Numbered from the stretch's first letter, positions 53,016 through 62,864 are shown. The stretch is DNA of 64,000 nucleotides from CAVTWD01 sp963738325 (GCA_963738325.1 CAVTWD010000002.1:186001-250000); one strand, 5' to 3'. Made by a program: numbers and translations. Notes: generated by a model from the sequence alone, not told the origin.

Positions 53016-54309
53016 TCAGGCGTCGTCGCTGCCTTCGGGGGCCGCAGTGGTCTCCGCCCCCGGCGCTGCGCTCGGCCGCCTCGATGGCCACGAGCTCGTC
53101 GCCCGCCTCCGCGGAAGGCTCCTCGATGGCGACGGCCTCGTCGGCCGTCGCCTCCGCGGCGAGCCCTTCCGGCGGGGCGGCCACACCGGCGCCTTCGTCG
53201 GCCCACTCCCGCGCCGTGACCACGCCTCCCTCGGCGGAGTGCCATTCCATCTCGCCGGTCTCGGGGTTGGCCACCCACTCGCCCTCGGCGTACTCGACGC
53301 CCTCGTCCTCGGCGGCCGGGAAGATGCCGGCCTCCTCGTCGGCCAGCTGGCTCTCGCTCTTGATGTCCACCCGCCATCCGGTGAGGCGGGCGGCCAGCCG
53401 GGCGTTCTGCCCCTCCTTCCCGATGGCCAGGGAGAGCTGGTAGTCGGGGACGATGACCTCCGCGATGCCGGTGTCCTCGTGGATCCGCACCTCTTTGACC
53501 TTCGCCGGTGAAAGAGCCTTGGCGACGAAGTCGGCTGGATCCTCGGAGAAGGGGACGATGTCGATCTTCTCGCCCCGCAACTCGTTCACGACCATGCGCA
53601 CCCGGGCGCCGCGGGCGCCCACACACGCGCCGACGGGGTCGACGTTGTGGTCGTTCGACCAGACGGCGATCTTGGTGCGATGGCCGGGCTCGCGGGCGCA
53701 GGCCTTGATCTCGACGATGCCGTCGGCGATCTCGGGCACCTCGAGCTCGAACAGGCGCTTGATGAGACCCGGATGGGTGCGGCTGACCACGATCTGCGGA
53801 CCCTTGGACGTCCGGCGCACCTCCACGATGTAGGCCTTCAGGCGGGCGTTCGGCTCGGGCCGCTCGTAGGGGACCTGCTCGGCCTGGGGGAGCAACGCCT
53901 CCACCTTGCCGAGGTCGAGCAAGGTGTAGCGGCTGTCGCTCTGCTGGATGATGCCCGTGACGATGTCGCCCTCGCGGTTGGCGTACTCCTCGAACTTGCG
54001 CTCCCGCTCGGCCTCGCGGATGCGCTGGTTCATCACCTGGCGGAAGGTTTGCGCGGCGATGCGACCGAGGTCGCTCGGCGTGTCGTCACGCCCGTTGATC
54101 CAGTTGCCGTCCTCGTCGATGTCGTAGGCGATGATCTTGATGTCCATCGTCTCGGCGTCGATCTGGACCTCGGCCTCGTCGGCCGCGCCGGGACGCCGCT
54201 TGTAGGCCGAGACGAGGGCGTCGGCCAGGACCTGCAAGAGCGTCTCGGTGGAGATGCCCTTCTCGGCGGCCAGGAGGCGGACGGCCTCCGCCATGTCGAT
54301 GTTGCTCAT
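53016..54309 (-). CDS. nusA: Transcription termination/antitermination factor NusA, frameshift near the end
   Basis: ATG 54309. The N-terminal RNAP-binding domain ('DMAEAVRLLAAEKGISTETL'), S1 ('EGDIVTGIIQQSDSRYTLLD') and two KH domains ('VGACVGARGARVRMVVNELR', 'QLSLAIGKEGQNARLAARLT') are complete. An acidic tail of about 90 residues follows, as in other actinobacteria. Near 53050 one surplus G shifts the frame. Removing it gives 'AETTAAPEGSDDA' and TGA at 53016. NusA modulates pausing, termination and rRNA antitermination. rimP lies 3 nt upstream (coupled), a conserved operon. Confidence 0.94.
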
Positions 54310-54824
54310 GACGCTCTCGCCTTCCTCCGCTCGCCGCTCGCTCCCTTCGGCGGCCCCGTCGGCTTCGGGGCCGGGCCCCACTCGAAGACGGTGCGCGCGC
54401 GTTCGATCTCGCTGTAGGCGAGGCGGCGATCCTCGCCGTGCACGTCCACGACGATGCCAGCGTCGTCGGCCTCCCGGAGCACGCCCTCGGCCCGCCGCTC
54501 GCCGTCGACCTCCTGATGGGTCCGCACCTTCACCAGGGTCCCCACCGCCCGGTGGAAGTGGGCCGGAGTGCGCAGCGGGCGTTCGAGACCAGGGCTCGTG
54601 ACCTCGAGCTGGTAACGCTCGGGGATCGGGTCGGCGTGGTCGAGCTGGCGGGAGATGAGACGAGTGGCCTCGGCAATCGCCTCGAGGTCGACCCCGCCCT
54701 CCCGCTCGACCGTCACCCGGACCATCCCGCCGGCGTGCTCGAGGTCGTAGAGCTCGAGGCCGAGATCGGAGAGCACGGGAAGGACGAGCGCGCGCAAGCC
54801 ATCCACGACGGCCACCCGGCTCAC
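54306..54824 (-). CDS. rimP: Ribosome maturation factor RimP
   Basis: About 172 residues ('DLGLELYDLEHAGGMVRVTV', 'TRLISRQLDHADPIPERYQL', 'EVTSPGLERPLRTPAHFHRA'). It is needed for 30S subunit assembly. GTG 54824 and GTG 54815 are both possible. GGGAGGAG stands 9 nt before the second, so the shorter form is quite likely. The stop overlaps the nusA start (ATGA). Confidence 0.93.
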   Translation of the reverse strand: MSRVAVVDGLRALVLPVLSDLGLELYDLEHAGGMVRVTVEREGGVDLEAIAEATRLISRQLDHADPIPERYQLEVTSPGLERPLRTPAHFHRAVGTLVKVRTHQEVDGERRAEGVLREADDAGIVVDVHGEDRRLAYSEIERARTVFEWGPAPKPTGPPKGASGERRKARAS

Positions 54825-54878
54825 CTCCTCCCTCTCCACGAGGGGCACGGGCACCGCCCACGCTCCTCTCAAGCGAAA

Positions 54879-54899
54879 GGCGTGGGCACCGCCCACGCC
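54879..54899 (-). terminator. 9-bp hairpin between proS and rimP
   Basis: GGCGTGGGC pairs perfectly with GCCCACGCC around ACC. A degenerate second copy (GGGCACCGCCCACGCTCC) lies at 54849-54866. It could end the proS transcript or structure the rimP leader. The rest of the 222-bp gap shows nothing else that I can name. Confidence 0.5.
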
Positions 54900-55046
54900 T
54901 CCTCCGAACACCCGGTCCTCGAGGGACCCTCTCGGGCCCTCACCACCACGACGTCATCGAAACCGCAGAAAGCCTAGCGCGGCGCTCGGCGCATCCGGCA
55001 GGCGTCGGGGCATCGGGGCGGCGTCCGAGCGGCGCGGGGGCCGCGC

Positions 55047-56462
55047 TCAGTAGGCCCGGGCCACCACCGCGACCGTGCCGGGGTCATCCTCCGTGCCGGG
55101 CAGCCCACCATCGGGGCGACAGAGCAGCCTGACGCTGATGCCCAGCTCTCGCAGGCGGCTCTCGCCGTCATCGGCCAACAGCGTCGCCCACGGGATGCGG
55201 GCGAAGCCGTCTTGGCCCAGTTCCGCCGCCTCGTCGACCGTGGTGGCGTCGCCGGTGCGCGCCTCGCGCTCGGCGAGAGCCCCAGCGATGAGCGCCGACT
55301 GCGCCCCGGTGAGCGCGGCGGGGATCGTGTCGGCAACCCCGTCGATGGCGACCGTTTCCTTGCTCTCGGTGTCTCGGCGCACCAACGTCACCTGGCCACG
55401 GGCGAGGTCGCGGGGCCCCACCTCGATCCTGACCGGCACGCCCCGCAGCTCCCAATCCGTGACCCGCCGCCCGAAGCTGACGTCGGTGGCCGCGTCGAGC
55501 TCGACCCGAATGCCTTCGCCCTGGAGCTCAGCGACCAGCGTCTCGGCAGCCTCGCCCGCCCCCTCCTCACCGCGCACGAGCACGACCACCACCTGGGTGG
55601 GCGCGAGGTTGGGCGGCAGGCGCAGCCCCCGGTCGTCGCCGTGGGCCATGATCAACCCGCCGATCATCCGAGTGCTCGTGCCCCACGACGTCTGCCAGAC
55701 GTGCTCGAGTGCGCCGGTCTCCGACGAGTACTGGGTGCCGAAGGCCTTGGAGAAGTTCTGGCCGAGCTCGTGGCTCGTGCCCATCTGCAGCGCCTTGCCG
55801 TCGCGCATCATGGCTTCACAGGCCAATGTGTTGATGGCGCCGGGGAAGCGCTCCCGAGCGGTCTTGCGACCGGTGAGCACCGGGATCGCCAGCACCTTCA
55901 CCATGAAGTCCTCGTACACCTCGTGCAGGATGCGCTCGGCATAGGCCCTGGCGTCGTCGTAGGTGGCGTGGCAGGTGTGGCCCTCCTGCCAGAGGAACTC
56001 CGTCGTGCGCAGGAACAGCCGGGGCCGCAGCTCCCAGCGCACCACGTTGGCCCACTGGTTGAGCAGGAGGGGCAGGTCGCGGTAGCTCTGCACCCATTTG
56101 GCGAAGTACGTGTTGATGATGGTCTCGCTCGTGGGCCGCACCACCACGGGCTCCTCGAGCTCCTTGCCGCCTGCGTAGGTGACCACTGCCACCTCGGGAG
56201 CAAAGCCCTCGACGTGCTCGGCCTCCCGACGCAGGAAGCCCTCGGGGATGAACAGCGGGAAGTAGGCGTTGCGAGCCCCGGCCTGCTTGATCCGCTCGTC
56301 CATCTCGGCCTGCATCCGTTCCCAGATGGCGTAGCCGTACGGCCGGATCACCATCGTGCCCCGGACGGGGCCGTTCTCGGCCAGTTCGGCCTTCGCCACG
56401 ACGTCCTGGTACCAGCGCGGGAAGTCCTCGGCCTGGGGGGTCAGGATCGGGGCCTTCGCCAT
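55047..56462 (-). CDS. proS: Prolyl-tRNA synthetase (short, eukaryote/archaea-type)
   Basis: Intact 471 residues. Class II motifs: motif 1 'RGTMVIRPYGYAIWERMQAE', motif 2 'VRWELRPRLFLRTTEFLWQE', motif 3 'GGLIMAHGDDRGLRLPPNLA'. 'RPTSETIINTYFAKW' binds proline and adenylate. The editing insertion of bacterial-type ProRS is absent and a C-terminal zinc-like domain ends in 'VARAY', so it is the archaeal/eukaryotic type (ProS type 3), which some actinobacteria use. TAGCCT ends 9 nt before ATG 56462. Confidence 0.95.
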   Translation of the reverse strand: MAKAPILTPQAEDFPRWYQDVVAKAELAENGPVRGTMVIRPYGYAIWERMQAEMDERIKQAGARNAYFPLFIPEGFLRREAEHVEGFAPEVAVVTYAGGKELEEPVVVRPTSETIINTYFAKWVQSYRDLPLLLNQWANVVRWELRPRLFLRTTEFLWQEGHTCHATYDDARAYAERILHEVYEDFMVKVLAIPVLTGRKTARERFPGAINTLACEAMMRDGKALQMGTSHELGQNFSKAFGTQYSSETGALEHVWQTSWGTSTRMIGGLIMAHGDDRGLRLPPNLAPTQVVVVLVRGEEGAGEAAETLVAELQGEGIRVELDAATDVSFGRRVTDWELRGVPVRIEVGPRDLARGQVTLVRRDTESKETVAIDGVADTIPAALTGAQSALIAGALAEREARTGDATTVDEAAELGQDGFARIPWATLLADDGESRLRELGISVRLLCRPDGGLPGTEDDPGTVAVVARAY

Positions 56463-56477
56463 CGCCGACCGAGGCTA
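56463..56477 (-). promoter_or_regulatory. TAGCCT, N9, proS ATG (leaderless candidate)
   Basis: TAGCCT at 56477-56472 ends 9 nt before the proS ATG, as in rimO. The sequence 56478-56641 between it and the upstream gene holds nothing that I recognise. Confidence 0.4.
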
Positions 56478-56641
56478 ACGGTTGGCTTCCTCGGTGATCG
56501 TCGAGTTGACCGCGGCCGCCGTCCTGATCCGCGCGGTACTCGCCCTTCGAGCGCGCCTGCCTGAACGATGCCGAGACGTTCGTGATCGACGATGGAGCGG
56601 ACCGTCGTGGCGACGCCGGACTTCGTCCAACCTGACCCGAC

Positions 56642-57407
56642 TCAGAGTCGCCTGACGGCGCCGACGGCGAGGTCGAACAGGCGCTGGCGGACCCCGACTT
56701 GGCGGTCCCAGTGGCGATGGTCCCACTCCTCGGCCGAGAGATCGTCACCACAGTAGAGCAGCTGCCCCACCTCAGCGCCCCAGAACCGCCCCACCGCCAG
56801 CAACGCGGCCGCCTCCATCTCCACCACGAGACAGCCCTCCTCTCGGCGGGCCGCCACCTTGGCGCGCGTCTCGCGGAACAGGCCGTCGGTGGTCCAGGCC
56901 CGGCCCTGTTCATGCGGCACTCCGCCCGCATCGAGCTCGGCCACGATGGCGGCGATCGCCCAGCGCGTCGGCGGGGGCGAATCGGCCGTCGGCCGCAGGA
57001 AGGTAGTGGTACGAGGTGCCCTCGTCTCTCAGCGCCTCGGTGACGATCACCACGTGGCCCACGTCGAAGCCGGCCACCAGCGTCCCCGCTCCGCCGCAGG
57101 CGACGACCTTCGAGCAGCCCATGGCCAGCAACACGTCGAGGTTGGCGGCGGCGACCGGCGCGCCGCAGCCGGGACGGCACACGGCCACGGGTGGAGCGCC
57201 GTCCAGGGTGAAGACGTCGTGGTGGCCGTGCTCCCAACGCAACCGGTGCGTCGGGGCCAGCCCGTCGGTCACCTGGTCGACGAACTCATCGAAGAAGCAC
57301 AGGACCGCCCGCTCGGGGATCTCGGCCCGGCCGCGGTGGCGGCGGGGGTCGACGAAGGGGTCGTCCGACGCATCGAACTCGAGGAGCGGGATCGGCTCTG
57401 CGACCAC
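56642..57407 (-). CDS. Nucleoside phosphorylase, one apparent frameshift
   Basis: GTG 57407 opens a PNP/UDP-family protein ('PERAVLCFFDEFVDQVTDGL', 'GCGAPVAAANLDVLLAMGCS', 'KVVACGGAGTLVAGFDVGHV'). The frame changes near 56965, after which 'GLFRETRAKVAARREEGCLV' and 'VEMEAAALLAVGRFWGAEVG' continue to TAG 56642. 'VEMEAAAL' carries the Met-Glu that binds ribose in this family. It cleaves purine or uridine nucleosides with phosphate; the base is not clear. About 255 residues. It lies 21 nt after ispG on the same strand and is probably cotranscribed with it. Confidence 0.85.
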
Positions 57408-57428
57408 GGACGCTGCCGGCTTGCCGCG

Positions 57429-58651
57429 TCAGGCCTCGGGCTCGGCCCCGTCGATGCGCCGGTGGATCTCCTCGATGCGCAGCTCGCTGCGGTTGGCGTC
57501 GGCCCCCTTCTCGTCGAGCAACGCCCGACGATCGGCCTCGGCTTGGGCGGCGGCATCCGGATCGGCGGCGGCCAGCGCAGCCGCCTTGCCGTCGCGGACG
57601 AGCACGTCGGCCAGCTTCACCAGCTCCGCCACCATGTCGGCCTCGGGTACGACCTTGACGACGGTCCCGTCGATGAACAGATGGCCGCGACGCCGTCCCG
57701 CGGCGATGCCCAGATCGGCCGAGCGCGCCTCTCCCGGCCCGTTCACGACACAGCCCATGACCGCCACCTGGATCGGCAGCTGCAACCCTTCGAGAGCGGC
57801 CTGGGCCTCGCTCGCCACGGCGATCACGTCGATCTCGGCGCGGCCACACGACGGGCAGGCGATGAGGTCGAGGCCGCGGCGCTCGCGCAGGCCGAGGCTC
57901 TCGAGCAACACCCGTCCCGCCTTCGCCTCCTCCACCGGGTCGGCCGTGAGCGAATAGCGGATCGTGTCGCCGATGCCTTCCATCAGGAGGGTGGCGATCC
58001 CGGCGGTTGCCTTCACGAGCCCCTGTGGGGGGGCCCCGCCTCGGTGACCCCCAGGTGGAGCGGATGATCGGTGACGTCGGCCAGGCGTCGATAGGCCTCG
58101 ATCATGACCTTCGGGTTCGACGACTTCACCGAGATCTCGATGAGGTCGTAGCCGACGTCCTCGAAGTACCCGATCTCCTTCTTCGCCGATTCGACCATGG
58201 CAACCGGGCTGTTGTACCCGTAGCGCTCCTCGAGCCCGGGGTCGAGGCTGCCGGCGTTCACGCCGATGCGGGTCGAGATCCCGCGCTCCTTCGCCTCGCG
58301 GGCGACGGTCTTGATCTGCTCGGGCTTGCGAATGTTGCCCGGGTTCAACCGGAGCTGGTGCACGCCGGCGTCGAGCGCGGCCAAGGCGAGCTTGTACTGG
58401 AAGTGGATGTCGGCCACGACCGGGAGCGGCGAGCGCGGCACGATCTTGGCCAGACCTTCGGCAGCCTCGACCTCGTTGCACGTGCAACGAACGATGTCGC
58501 ACCCGGCCCCGGCCAAGGCGTAGATCTGCTGCAGCGTCGCCTCGGCGTCGGCCGTCTTGGTGGTCGTCATCGATTGGACGCTCACGGGAGCGTCGCCGCC
58601 GACGGCGACCTTCCCGACGTGGATCTGACGGGTAGGGCGGCGCTCGTACAC
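57429..58651 (-). CDS. ispG: 4-hydroxy-3-methylbut-2-enyl diphosphate synthase, one apparent frameshift
   Basis: GTG 58651 opens the TIM-barrel domain ('RRPTRQIHVGKVAVGGDAPV', 'SVQSMTTTKTADAEATLQQI', 'LRLNPGNI'). At 58034-58040 a run of seven C lacks one base. Restoring it joins 'PLHLGVTEAGPP' to 'QGLVKATAGIATLLMEGIGD'. The C-terminal iron-sulfur domain keeps its ligands ('ACPSCGRAEID', 'MGCVVNGPGEA'). About 407 residues. It performs the penultimate MEP-pathway step. Its essential role and the homopolymer position make an error likely. The rseP stop is 8 nt upstream. Confidence 0.93.
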
Positions 58652-58658
58652 GGCGCCG

Positions 58659-59942
58659 CTACATCTTCAGGTCGAGGTAGAGGTTGCCGACGAACAGCAC
58701 CAGGAACACGGCCAGCACGGCGTAGGTGAACGGCAGCAGCTTGCGGACGTCGGCGCGGTAGGGCCGGCCCCGGCGCGAGCGGATCGCCTCGTAGCAGGCG
58801 ATCGCGACGTGGCCGCCGTCGAAGGGCAGCAGCGGGATGAGGTTGATCAACCCGACGAAGATGTTGATCGAGGCGAAGAGGAGCAGGAACAGGCCGATGC
58901 CGGTCTCGGCCGCCTCGGTGCTGACCTTGACCGCCCCCACTGGCGAGAGAAGCCGCTCGTTGGGGTTGGCGGACTTGTCGCCGCTCACGAGCTCGGCGTA
59001 GTTGCGCAAGCCGCCGGGGCTGAAGATCTTGCCGAGCCCGGTCACCGAGTCGTAGCTGATGCGACCGAACTCGACGAAGCTCTGCTTCACGCCCTCGAGC
59101 GGCCCCACCCGTTCGCTGCCGTAGGCGGCGCCGATGCCGAGGAAGCCCACCGCTTCACCGCTCTGGGGGTTGCGGGAGGCCAGGGTGACGGGCAGCTGGA
59201 GTTGCTGGTTGCCCCGCCGGACCGTGAGCGTGACGGATTGCCCGGGGCGGGCCCGCACGACCGTGGTGAGGTCGTCGAACGACGAGATCGGCTGGTTGTC
59301 GACGGCCACGATCTGATCGTGACGCTGCAGGCCGGCCAGCGTGGCCGGGCTGTCGACCGACAGGGTGTTGACGTACCAGGTGGACGCCTTCGGGATGCCG
59401 AAGCCGACGACGGCCACGAAGAGCAGGACGAGGGCCAGCGCGAAGTTCATGGCGACGCCGGCCACGGCGACCGTGAAGCGGCTCCGGAAGCCCTTCGAGC
59501 GGTAGGTGCGGGCTTCGTCGGCGGGATCGACCTCGTCGAGGTTGTTCATCCCGATGATCCGGACGTAGGCCCCCGCGGGCACGGCCTTCAGGCCGTACTC
59601 GACCTCGCCCCGGCGAGCCGACCAGATCTTCGGCCCGAAGCCGAGGAAGAACTCGGTGACCTTCATGCCCGCTCGCCGGGCGGCCAGGAAGTGGCCGAGC
59701 TCGTGGACGAACAGGAGCATCACGAAGCCGGCGATGGCGATGATCGCCCACCAGCCCCAGAGCCGGGCGGCCAGCAGGATGACGGCGACGAGCAACCCGA
59801 CCCGGGTGAGGGCCCGCCGGTCCAGGCCGGAGGAGGGCGGATCCTGGCGATGGGCGGGATCGGGCGGGGCCCATGAGGGGCCCGTGCGGCGAGGGGTCGG
59901 TGCGGCCGGCGGCCGCCAGTGCCGGCCCTGGACGTCGGTCAT
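58659..59942 (-). CDS. rseP: Site-2 (RIP) metalloprotease RseP
   Basis: Intact 427 residues. The N-terminal Pro-rich cytosolic extension of about 45 residues is unusual. Membrane helix 1 is followed by the zinc motif H80-E-L-G-H84. A single PDZ domain (about 185-265) and the C-terminal 'NLIPLLPFDGGHVAI' with the third zinc ligand Asp complete the enzyme. It cuts anti-sigma factors or other single-pass proteins inside the membrane, and the membrane protein at 28283 is a conceivable substrate. ATGA overlap with dxr. Confidence 0.94.
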   Translation of the reverse strand: MTDVQGRHWRPPAAPTPRRTGPSWAPPDPAHRQDPPSSGLDRRALTRVGLLVAVILLAARLWGWWAIIAIAGFVMLLFVHELGHFLAARRAGMKVTEFFLGFGPKIWSARRGEVEYGLKAVPAGAYVRIIGMNNLDEVDPADEARTYRSKGFRSRFTVAVAGVAMNFALALVLLFVAVVGFGIPKASTWYVNTLSVDSPATLAGLQRHDQIVAVDNQPISSFDDLTTVVRARPGQSVTLTVRRGNQQLQLPVTLASRNPQSGEAVGFLGIGAAYGSERVGPLEGVKQSFVEFGRISYDSVTGLGKIFSPGGLRNYAELVSGDKSANPNERLLSPVGAVKVSTEAAETGIGLFLLLFASINIFVGLINLIPLLPFDGGHVAIACYEAIRSRRGRPYRADVRKLLPFTYAVLAVFLVLFVGNLYLDLKM

Positions 59943-61090
59943 CTCGCCTCGCTCCTCACCATGGCCTCGGCCACCGCACGGGCGCGGCGATCGGCGTCGA
60001 TGACATCGTCCACGGTCGCCGCCATCCCCCCATCATGCCGGGAAAGGGCCGAGTCGAGGACGGCGGCGATCGAAATCCACGCGATGCGCCCGGCGAGGAA
60101 CGCGTGGACCGCGACCTCGTTGGCCGCGTTCAACCATGCCGGCGCCGTCCCGCCTCGCCGTCCGGCCTCGTAGGCGAGGGCGAGGCAACGGAACGTGGCG
60201 AGGTCCGGCAGCTCGAAGTCGAGGGAGCGCAGCTCGGCCCAGTCGATCGAGCCGATGACGACCGCGCTGCGCGCCGGGTAGGCCAGCGCGTACGCGATGG
60301 GGAGGCGCATGTCGGGTCGAGAGAGCTGGGCGATCGTGGAGCCGTCCGTGAACTCCACCATCGAGTGCACGATCGACTGTGGATGCACGACCACCTCGAT
60401 GCGGTCGTACCCGGCGCCGAACAACTCGTGGGCCTCGATGACCTCGAGCCCCTTGTTCATCAGGGTGCTCGAGTCGACCGTGATCTTCGGGCCCATGCGC
60501 CACGTCGGATGTGCGAGCGCGTCGTCGACCGTGATGTCCGACAGCTCGGCGCGGGTGCGACCGCGGAAGGGACCGCCGCTCGCGGTGAGCACGAGCCGTC
60601 GCAGTTCCCGTTCGGCGTGGGCGCTCGCCCGCAGGCACTGGTGGACGGCGCAGTGCTCGGAGTCGACGGGCACGAGCTCGGCTCCGGGCGTCGCCCGCAG
60701 CGGCTGCACCACGGGGCCGGCGGCGATGAGGGATTCCTTGTTGGCGAGGGCGAGCCGCTTGCCCGCCCGGAGGGTCTCGAGCGTCACCGGAAGTCCCGCG
60801 AAGCCGACCACCCCGTTCACCACGACGTCGGCGTCGGCGGTGAGATCGGCCTGGTCGGTGACGACCTCGGCGAAGGGCAGGGCGTCGGCCACTTCCCGGC
60901 GCCGCGAGGCGTCGGCCACGGCGACCACCTTCGGGCGGAACTCGCGCGCCTGGGCCACGAGGATGTCGACGGACGAACCGACCCCCAGGCCGGTGATCTC
61001 GTAGCGCTCGGGCTCGGCTCGCACGACGTCGAGGGTCTGGGTGCCGATGGAGCCGGAAGAGCCCGCGACGGCGACGCGGACGGTGGTCAC
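59939..61090 (-). CDS. dxr: 1-deoxy-D-xylulose 5-phosphate reductoisomerase
   Basis: Intact 383 residues. NADPH-binding 'VAGSSGSIGTQTLDVVR', substrate loop 'LTASGGPFRGRTRAELSDIT', metal ligands in 'MGPKITVDSSTLMNKGLEVI' and 'EAHELFGAGYDRIEVVVHPQ', and a C-terminal helical domain are all present. It makes MEP, the second step of the non-mevalonate isoprenoid pathway. It is translationally coupled to rseP. ispG follows, so the pathway genes stay together. Confidence 0.96.
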   Translation of the reverse strand: MTTVRVAVAGSSGSIGTQTLDVVRAEPERYEITGLGVGSSVDILVAQAREFRPKVVAVADASRRREVADALPFAEVVTDQADLTADADVVVNGVVGFAGLPVTLETLRAGKRLALANKESLIAAGPVVQPLRATPGAELVPVDSEHCAVHQCLRASAHAERELRRLVLTASGGPFRGRTRAELSDITVDDALAHPTWRMGPKITVDSSTLMNKGLEVIEAHELFGAGYDRIEVVVHPQSIVHSMVEFTDGSTIAQLSRPDMRLPIAYALAYPARSAVVIGSIDWAELRSLDFELPDLATFRCLALAYEAGRRGGTAPAWLNAANEVAVHAFLAGRIAWISIAAVLDSALSRHDGGMAATVDDVIDADRRARAVAEAMVRSEAR

Positions 61091-61263
61091 TCGACGATTC
61101 TGCCAGCCGGAGCGACGTGTCCCGCGGGCTCGGCCGCCGGCGTGCTCAGCCGGCGCTCAGCGCCCACCCAGCCCGGTGCGTGAGCGGCGACAGCGGCTCG
61201 GCCGCCGGCACGAGGCCGGAAGCCGGCGGGGCGGCGCCGCCCACCCAGCCCGGTAGGGGGCGG

Positions 61264-62790
61264 TCACACCGGCTTGGCCACCAGCACGAGGTAGTAGACG
61301 GCCGGCGCCACGAAGATCATCGCGTCCAGGCGGTCGAGGGCGCCACCGTGCCCTGGCAGGAGGGTGCCGAAATCCTTGATCCCGAGGTTGCGCTTCACCA
61401 TCGACTCGGCGATGTCGCCCAGGGGGGCGGCGATGGCGACCACGATGGCGAGCTCGACGGTCTTGCCGAGGGAGTTGGCCCACGGGTCCAAGTTGAGGAA
61501 GTGGCAGAACACGACGGCGAGGACCGCGGCCAGCATCCCGCCGATCAGACCCTCGACGGTCTTGTTGGGGCTGATCCACGGGGCCATCTGGGTGCGGCCC
61601 CCGGCCGAACCGACGAACAGCGCCCCCATGTCGTAGGCGACCGTGCCGACGACGGCGATCACGACCGTCTCGACGCCGTGGGGCAGCTGCAGGATCAGCG
61701 CGCCGTACGACCCGAGCAGCCCGATCCACACCACCCCGAAGAGGGTGATGGCGCTGTTCGGGGTCGGGTTCACCTCGATCGAGCCGGCCAGCATGTACCA
61801 GGCCAGCGTGGCCACCACGGCGAGGAAGACGACGAGCGGCAGGGCGGCCGGCCCCCGCCAGTACGCGGCCAGCGGGAGGCCGGCCACTGCCACGAGCCCA
61901 ACCAGGGTCGCCGGCTGGTAGCCGTGCTCGCGCACCTTGTCGTAGAACTCCACGGCGGCCGCAGCCAGCGCCAGCACCACGAGGACCATGAGGTACTTGG
62001 GGCCGGCTCGGGCCAGGAGGAGGAAGAGCGCGGCGAGGGCGATGCCGACCCCGATGGCCGCTCCCATGTCGCGCCCTGCCGTCCCCCGCGTCTCGGTGAA
62101 ACCCGAGTCGTCGGCCCGGCGGGCCGAGGGCACGCCCGCCGGACGGCGGGTGCGGATGGGCGTCACCCGCGCCGGGTCGGGCTCGATGCGGGGTTCGGGT
62201 GGGCGCAGCGGCTCCGGCTCCGCTTCGTCGTCGAAGAACGGATCCGCGGGTGCCGGTCGCTCGTCGAGGGCGCCGAGGCGCACGCCACCGCTCAGGCTCT
62301 CGAATTCGACGTCGTCGTCGCCCGGCGTCGGCGTCGTGCGGTCGTCGCGCCACACCGGACCCGATTGGAGGCTCGACCACGCTTCTTCCTCGGCGGGGGT
62401 CTCGTCGCCGAGAATGCGCGGCACCTCCCCCGTCGGCGGCGCCGTCCAGTGGGGCAGGGGACCGGTGTCGTCCGGGCCGAAGCTCAGCGGCGCCTCGTCG
62501 GACTCGCCGATCACCTGGACGGCCTCGGCCGAAGTGGACGCCTCGACGGGCGGAGGCGGCATCTCGCCATGCGGGGCCTCGGGCTGGTCGGCGGAGCCGG
62601 GGGCGGGGTGATCAGCCGGGAGGGACTCGGTCTCGCCAGCGAAGGTCGGCGCGGGCTGATCAGCCGAGAAGGGCTCGGTGTCACCACCGAAGACGGGCTC
62701 GGCCTCTTTGCTGAGCTCGTCGTCGTCGAGCTCGGGGAGGAGCCAGTTGCGCGGGTCCGAGCTTTCGTTGCCCTCGTCGTCTCCGGCCAT
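61264..62790 (-). CDS. cdsA: Phosphatidate cytidylyltransferase with a long acidic N-terminal extension
   Basis: This is a 508-residue protein from ATG 62790, with GGAGG 8 nt upstream. The first 235 residues are acidic and Pro-rich without membrane segments ('PELDDDELSKEAEPVFGGDT'), which is unusual. About eight membrane segments follow ('VGIALAALFLLLARAGPKYL' onward). The signature is complete ('SMVKRNLGIKDFGTLLPGHG', 'GALDRLDA'). It makes CDP-diacylglycerol for PgsA and others. The extension may bind cell-division or cell-wall partners. Confidence 0.93.
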   Translation of the reverse strand: MAGDDEGNESSDPRNWLLPELDDDELSKEAEPVFGGDTEPFSADQPAPTFAGETESLPADHPAPGSADQPEAPHGEMPPPPVEASTSAEAVQVIGESDEAPLSFGPDDTGPLPHWTAPPTGEVPRILGDETPAEEEAWSSLQSGPVWRDDRTTPTPGDDDVEFESLSGGVRLGALDERPAPADPFFDDEAEPEPLRPPEPRIEPDPARVTPIRTRRPAGVPSARRADDSGFTETRGTAGRDMGAAIGVGIALAALFLLLARAGPKYLMVLVVLALAAAAVEFYDKVREHGYQPATLVGLVAVAGLPLAAYWRGPAALPLVVFLAVVATLAWYMLAGSIEVNPTPNSAITLFGVVWIGLLGSYGALILQLPHGVETVVIAVVGTVAYDMGALFVGSAGGRTQMAPWISPNKTVEGLIGGMLAAVLAVVFCHFLNLDPWANSLGKTVELAIVVAIAAPLGDIAESMVKRNLGIKDFGTLLPGHGGALDRLDAMIFVAPAVYYLVLVAKPV

Positions 62791-62864
62791 CTGGCCGACC
62801 TCCTGTCTCGTACGAGGCGCCCCCTCGAGGGCATCCGCCGCTGACGGCGGAGCCGAGCGCGGTC

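Noticed and set aside
56478..56641. Possible small gene between proS and the phosphorylase gene
   Set aside because: Short frames exist on both strands, but none has a ribosome site, a family motif or a convincing start.
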